This document shows positions 61,562 through 64,000 of a stretch of DNA of 64,000 nt, piece after piece. The position numbers and the translations under genes were made by a program. Numbering within the stretch: the first letter of the stretch is position 1; every line of letters starts with the position of its first letter. Source of the stretch: Collinsella sp. (lineage in GTDB: Bacteria > Actinomycetota > Coriobacteriia > Coriobacteriales > Coriobacteriaceae); NCBI GenBank assembly GCA_031296755.1, contig JAUMMZ010000047.1, positions 32,288 through 96,287 on the forward strand. Direction: 5' to 3'. The notes below the pieces were generated by a model. It made no database searches. It was not told the origin of the DNA and saw nothing but the letters and a program-made list of their open reading frames with translations.

Positions 61562-61575
61562 GTGAGATAATTCTC
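61562..61575. promoter_or_regulatory. Small palindrome upstream of the flavoprotein gene
   Basis: TGAGATAATTCTCA is a 5-base inverted repeat with a 4-base centre, 34 bases before the start codon. Possible operator in the 258-base leader, in which I see no gene. Confidence 0.35.
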
Positions 61576-61608
61576 AGCAGAATTCACCAATAGCAGAGGG
61601 AGTTTGTG

Positions 61609-62232
61609 ATGAAGGTTCTTTTGGTCAACGGCAGTCCCAAGGCAAACGGAAACACCGCCCGGGCGCTCGCCGAGATTGCAGAGCAGCTTAAAGCCGAAGG
61701 CATCGATAGCGAGGTATTTCAGCTGGGCGCCAAGCCCATTCGCGACTGCATCGGCTGCGGCCAGTGTGGCAAGCTCGATTGCCGTTGCACGTTTGATGAC
61801 GATGCGGTCAACGAGCTGATCGCCGCCGCCGAGCAGTCGGACGGCTTTGTCTTTGGTTCACCCGTCTACTATGCGCACCCCAGCGGCCGTATCCTTTCGG
61901 CACTCGATCGCGCGTTTTATGCTGGCAGCAAGGCCTTTGCACACAAGCCGGGCGCAGCAGTCGCCGTCGCCCGTCGCGGCGGCACGTCGACTACCTTCGA
62001 CGTGCTCAACAAGTACTTCACCATCAACCAGATGCCCGTGGTAGCGTCCACGTACTGGAACAACGTCTTTGGTGCCATGCCGGGCGAGGCCGCCCAGGAC
62101 GCCGAGGGCCTGGCCACTATGCGTAACATCGGCAAAAACATGGCCTGGCTCCTGCATTGCATCGAAGCAGGAAAAGCCGCCGGCATCGAAGCCCCCGAGG
62201 CCGATCGCGAGCGCACCAACTTCATTCGATAG
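61609..62232 (+). CDS. NAD(P)H-dependent FMN reductase / flavodoxin-like protein
   Basis: 207 residues. The flavin phosphate loop is VNGSPKANGNT; then CIGCGQCG, an iron-sulphur-flavoprotein-like cysteine pattern; FGSPVYYAHPSG is the second flavin motif. It belongs to the NADPH-dependent FMN reductase/iron-sulphur flavoprotein group. ATG at 61609 is chosen over GTG at 61606 by spacing from AGAGGGAG. The ArsC-like gene follows after 12 bases, so both likely share a message. Partner unknown. Confidence 0.85.
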   Translation: MKVLLVNGSPKANGNTARALAEIAEQLKAEGIDSEVFQLGAKPIRDCIGCGQCGKLDCRCTFDDDAVNELIAAAEQSDGFVFGSPVYYAHPSGRILSALDRAFYAGSKAFAHKPGAAVAVARRGGTSTTFDVLNKYFTINQMPVVASTYWNNVFGAMPGEAAQDAEGLATMRNIGKNMAWLLHCIEAGKAAGIEAPEADRERTNFIR

Positions 62233-62244
62233 AGCGGCGGGGCC

Positions 62245-62586
62245 ATGAATATTCAAATCTTCGGGACTAAGAAGTCGTTCGATACCAAGAAAGCCCAGCG
62301 CTTCTTTAAAGAGCGCCGCATTAAGGTGCAGTTTATCGACCTTAAGGAAAAGGAGATGAGCAAGGGCGAGCTCACAAGCGTCATGCAGGCGGTCGGCGGC
62401 ATCGATAAGCTGCTCAACCCCAAGGCCAAGGACGAGGAGACGCTCGCGCTCATCCAGCACCTCACCCCTAGCCAGCGCTTCGACAAGCTGCTCGAGAACC
62501 AGCAGGTTCTAGCCGAGCCCATCGTGCGCAACGGCAAAAAGGCCACCGTCGGTTATTGCCCCGATGTATGGGGAGCCTGGGAGTAG
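62245..62586 (+). CDS. ArsC/Spx-family protein lacking the active-site cysteine
   Basis: 113 residues. The thioredoxin-like start FGTKKSFDTKKAQRFFKER matches the ArsC/YffB/Spx family, but the position of the catalytic Cys (after TKK) is Ser. The rest, with IDLKEKEMSKGELTSVM and PIVRNGKKATVGY, is typical of the family. Redox chemistry as in ArsC is therefore unlikely; a binding or regulatory role like Spx is possible. It lies 12 bases after the flavoprotein gene. Confidence 0.8.
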   Translation: MNIQIFGTKKSFDTKKAQRFFKERRIKVQFIDLKEKEMSKGELTSVMQAVGGIDKLLNPKAKDEETLALIQHLTPSQRFDKLLENQQVLAEPIVRNGKKATVGYCPDVWGAWE

Positions 62587-62672
62587 CTTGTGTTATTTGC
62601 CGGCGCGTGGGTATAAGAGCAGGCGTTTGGCATAAGATTCAACTGTAAGCCATGTCTAACAAAGGAGGGCAT

Positions 62673-63803
62673 ATGCCCAACAAACCCGTGAAGATCATCA
62701 TGCTTACCGGATACCTCGGTGCCGGCAAGACCACGCTGCTCAACCACATCCTCGCTAACGACGGCGGCATCCGCGCCGCCGTGATCGTCAACGACATCGG
62801 CGAGATCAACGTCGACGCCAGCCTTATCGCCGACGGCGGCCTTTCCGAGACCGACGACCTCATCCCGCTCACCAACGGCTGCATCTGCTGCACGCTTTCG
62901 GATGACCTGGCCAACCAGCTGCAGGGCATCGCCGATTCGGGCAACTTCGATTACATCATCATCGAGGCATCGGGTATTTGCGAGCCTATCCCCATCGCCT
63001 ACACCATCTCGAGCTTCTGCGACGAGGCCAAGGTGGGCGGCGAGCCCAAGCTCGCGCTCGACAACATCGTGGCCGTGGTCGACTGCGCCCGCATGTATGA
63101 CGAGTTCAACGGCGGTCGCGACCTGCTGGCAGAGGATATCGACGAGGACGACATCGAGAGCCTGCTCATCCAGCAGATCGAGTTCTGTTCCACGCTGATC
63201 CTCAACAAGACCGATACCGTGAGCTCTGAGCAAATCGCCGAGCTTAAGGCCATCGTGCGCAGCCTGCAGAAAGACGCCGTGATCGTCGAGGCCCAAAACG
63301 GCGAGGTCCCCATGAAGGAGCTGCTCGACACCGACCGCTTCGACTTTATGCGCGCCTACAACTCCGCCGCCTGGATCGATGCCATGGAACATCCCGAGGA
63401 GCACGATGACCCCGAGGTGCTCGAGTACGACATCGAGACCTTTGTTTACTCGCGCCGCAAGCCGTTTGACCTGCAGAAGTTCACCGATTTTGTTGAGCAG
63501 GAGTGGCCCGACGAGGTCATCCGCGTCAAGGGTCCGCTGTGGCAGACCGGCAATCCGGACATGTGCTACATGTTCGAGCAGGCCGGACACCAGATGCGCC
63601 TGATGGAGAACGGCCTGTTTGTCGACTCGGCGCCCGAGGGCGAGAAGCAGAAGATCATCGACGAGAACCCCGAGATCATGCAGATTTGGGACGACGAGAC
63701 GGGCGACCGCATGACGAGCCTGTGCATCATCGGCCGTCACATGGACAAGGATGCGCTCATCGCCTCCCTCGATGCCTGCCTGACCGACTGGCACCGCGCC
63801 TAG
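62673..63803 (+). CDS. CobW/COG0523-family metallochaperone GTPase
   Basis: 376 residues from ATG at 62673 after AAAGGAGG; the in-frame ATG at 62652 would put that site inside the gene. Walker A GYLGAGKTT, the metal-binding motif GCICCTL (CxCC), Walker B-like IIIEASG, and the GTP base motif NKTD. The C-terminal domain (about 240-376) is full length. These GTPases deliver zinc, cobalt or other metals. No cobalamin or nitrile hydratase gene is near, so zinc handling is a plausible guess. Confidence 0.9.
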   Translation: MPNKPVKIIMLTGYLGAGKTTLLNHILANDGGIRAAVIVNDIGEINVDASLIADGGLSETDDLIPLTNGCICCTLSDDLANQLQGIADSGNFDYIIIEASGICEPIPIAYTISSFCDEAKVGGEPKLALDNIVAVVDCARMYDEFNGGRDLLAEDIDEDDIESLLIQQIEFCSTLILNKTDTVSSEQIAELKAIVRSLQKDAVIVEAQNGEVPMKELLDTDRFDFMRAYNSAAWIDAMEHPEEHDDPEVLEYDIETFVYSRRKPFDLQKFTDFVEQEWPDEVIRVKGPLWQTGNPDMCYMFEQAGHQMRLMENGLFVDSAPEGEKQKIIDENPEIMQIWDDETGDRMTSLCIIGRHMDKDALIASLDACLTDWHRA

Positions 63804-63860
63804 GTTTATCCAAGCGGGTTTTTCCGCTACGTAACCGCCAAACCACCACGAAGGTGCCTG

Positions 63861-64000
63861 TGAACTGCGCCCCGAAACTTGGACTGAATAAATAGCGACT
63901 ACGCCGCAAGGGCCCGGTTCCGGAACTCCTCCGGCGTCAGGCCCTTCAATCTTACCTGCCTGCGCCGCGTGTTCCAATGGGCTATGTACTCCTCCAGGTC
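63861..64000. mobile_element. Right end of an IS3-family insertion sequence (truncated by the window edge)
   Basis: TGAACTGCGCCCCGAAACTTGGAC (its first 20 bases start at 63861) has the look of an IS3-type terminal repeat beginning with TG, just outside the transposase stop. The rest of the element lies beyond 64000. The junction is about 57 bases after the CobW gene, so that gene is intact. Confidence 0.75.
63899..64000 (-). CDS. IS3-family transposase OrfB, C-terminal fragment
   Basis: 33 codons and a stop are visible. The peptide reads DLEEYIAHWNTRRRQV, then LKGLTPEEFR, matching the end of the integrase (rve) domain of IS3/IS150 OrfB proteins (YIxWYNxxR...LxGLSPxEYR). The N-terminal part is outside the window. 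Confidence 0.8.
   Translation of the reverse strand, partial: DLEEYIAHWNTRRRQVRLKGLTPEEFRNRALAA

Overview
The window looks like a chromosomal segment of a high-GC, anaerobic, gut-type actinobacterium of the class Coriobacteriia, most likely Collinsella or a close relative. The evidence is the GC-rich codon use with GTG starts after strong AGGAGG sites, a bile salt hydrolase, a reverse rubrerythrin, a lactate dehydrogenase paired with a bifurcation-type Etf, LAxTG (class E sortase) surface proteins, and an Elp3-type tRNA modification enzyme. The genus is an inference; no rRNA is present. I found no tRNA, rRNA, CRISPR array or prophage.

Layout. 1-4.7 kb: the start of an AzlC-like permease, an HD hydrolase, and a three-gene operon for an FAD-linked (lactate-type) dehydrogenase with EtfB and ferredoxin-EtfA. 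5.0-8.2 kb: a five-gene secreted/surface locus with a LAxTG-anchored small protein. 8.3-14.7 kb: a DUF554 membrane protein, then a TerB-domain protein, an ATPase and a helicase whose composition matches the anti-phage system Shango. 14.7-27.5 kb: RNA/tRNA and housekeeping functions (Elp3, TrmB-like, a Ski2-type helicase, DUF2130, phosphoesterase, HIRAN), plus an XRE/DUF4097 pair. 27.5-31.3 kb: a small membrane peptide, an aldehyde/alcohol dehydrogenase operon and a reverse rubrerythrin. 31.4-33 kb: two copies of a 123-bp repeat flanking a putative nuclease-like gene. 33-36 kb: PdxR and the PdxST vitamin B6 synthase. 36-47.1 kb: an RGG-tailed protein, transporters, two deformylase-like proteins, an XRE-aminotransferase fusion, LysR regulators, Kup and the bile salt hydrolase. 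47.3-52.7 kb: a purine permease followed by two beta-helix surface proteins created by a ~2.05-kb tandem duplication. 52.9-63.8 kb: an esterase, uracil permease, MetE-like enzyme, LysR, HAD phosphatase, a TPP-riboswitch thiM-thiE operon, patatin, flavoprotein, ArsC-like protein and a CobW GTPase. The right edge enters an IS3-family element.

Functionally, the segment joins fermentative redox metabolism (lactate oxidation, alcohol/aldehyde interconversion, peroxide detoxification), cofactor supply (PLP synthesis; thiamine salvage), purine/pyrimidine/potassium uptake, host-facing surface and bile functions, and phage defence. The points most worth a second look are: (i) the 123-bp repeat family, whose right end supplies the stop codon (Leu-Ser-Glu-stop) of two unrelated genes and which brackets a nuclease-like gene; (ii) the Shango-type operon with a dispersed palindromic repeat in its spacer; (iii) two deformylase paralogues each lacking a different catalytic residue; (iv) the acidic/winged-helix/RGG protein; (v) the recent tandem duplication of a surface-protein gene, marked by a duplicated permease tail; and (vi) the unassigned five-gene surface locus.
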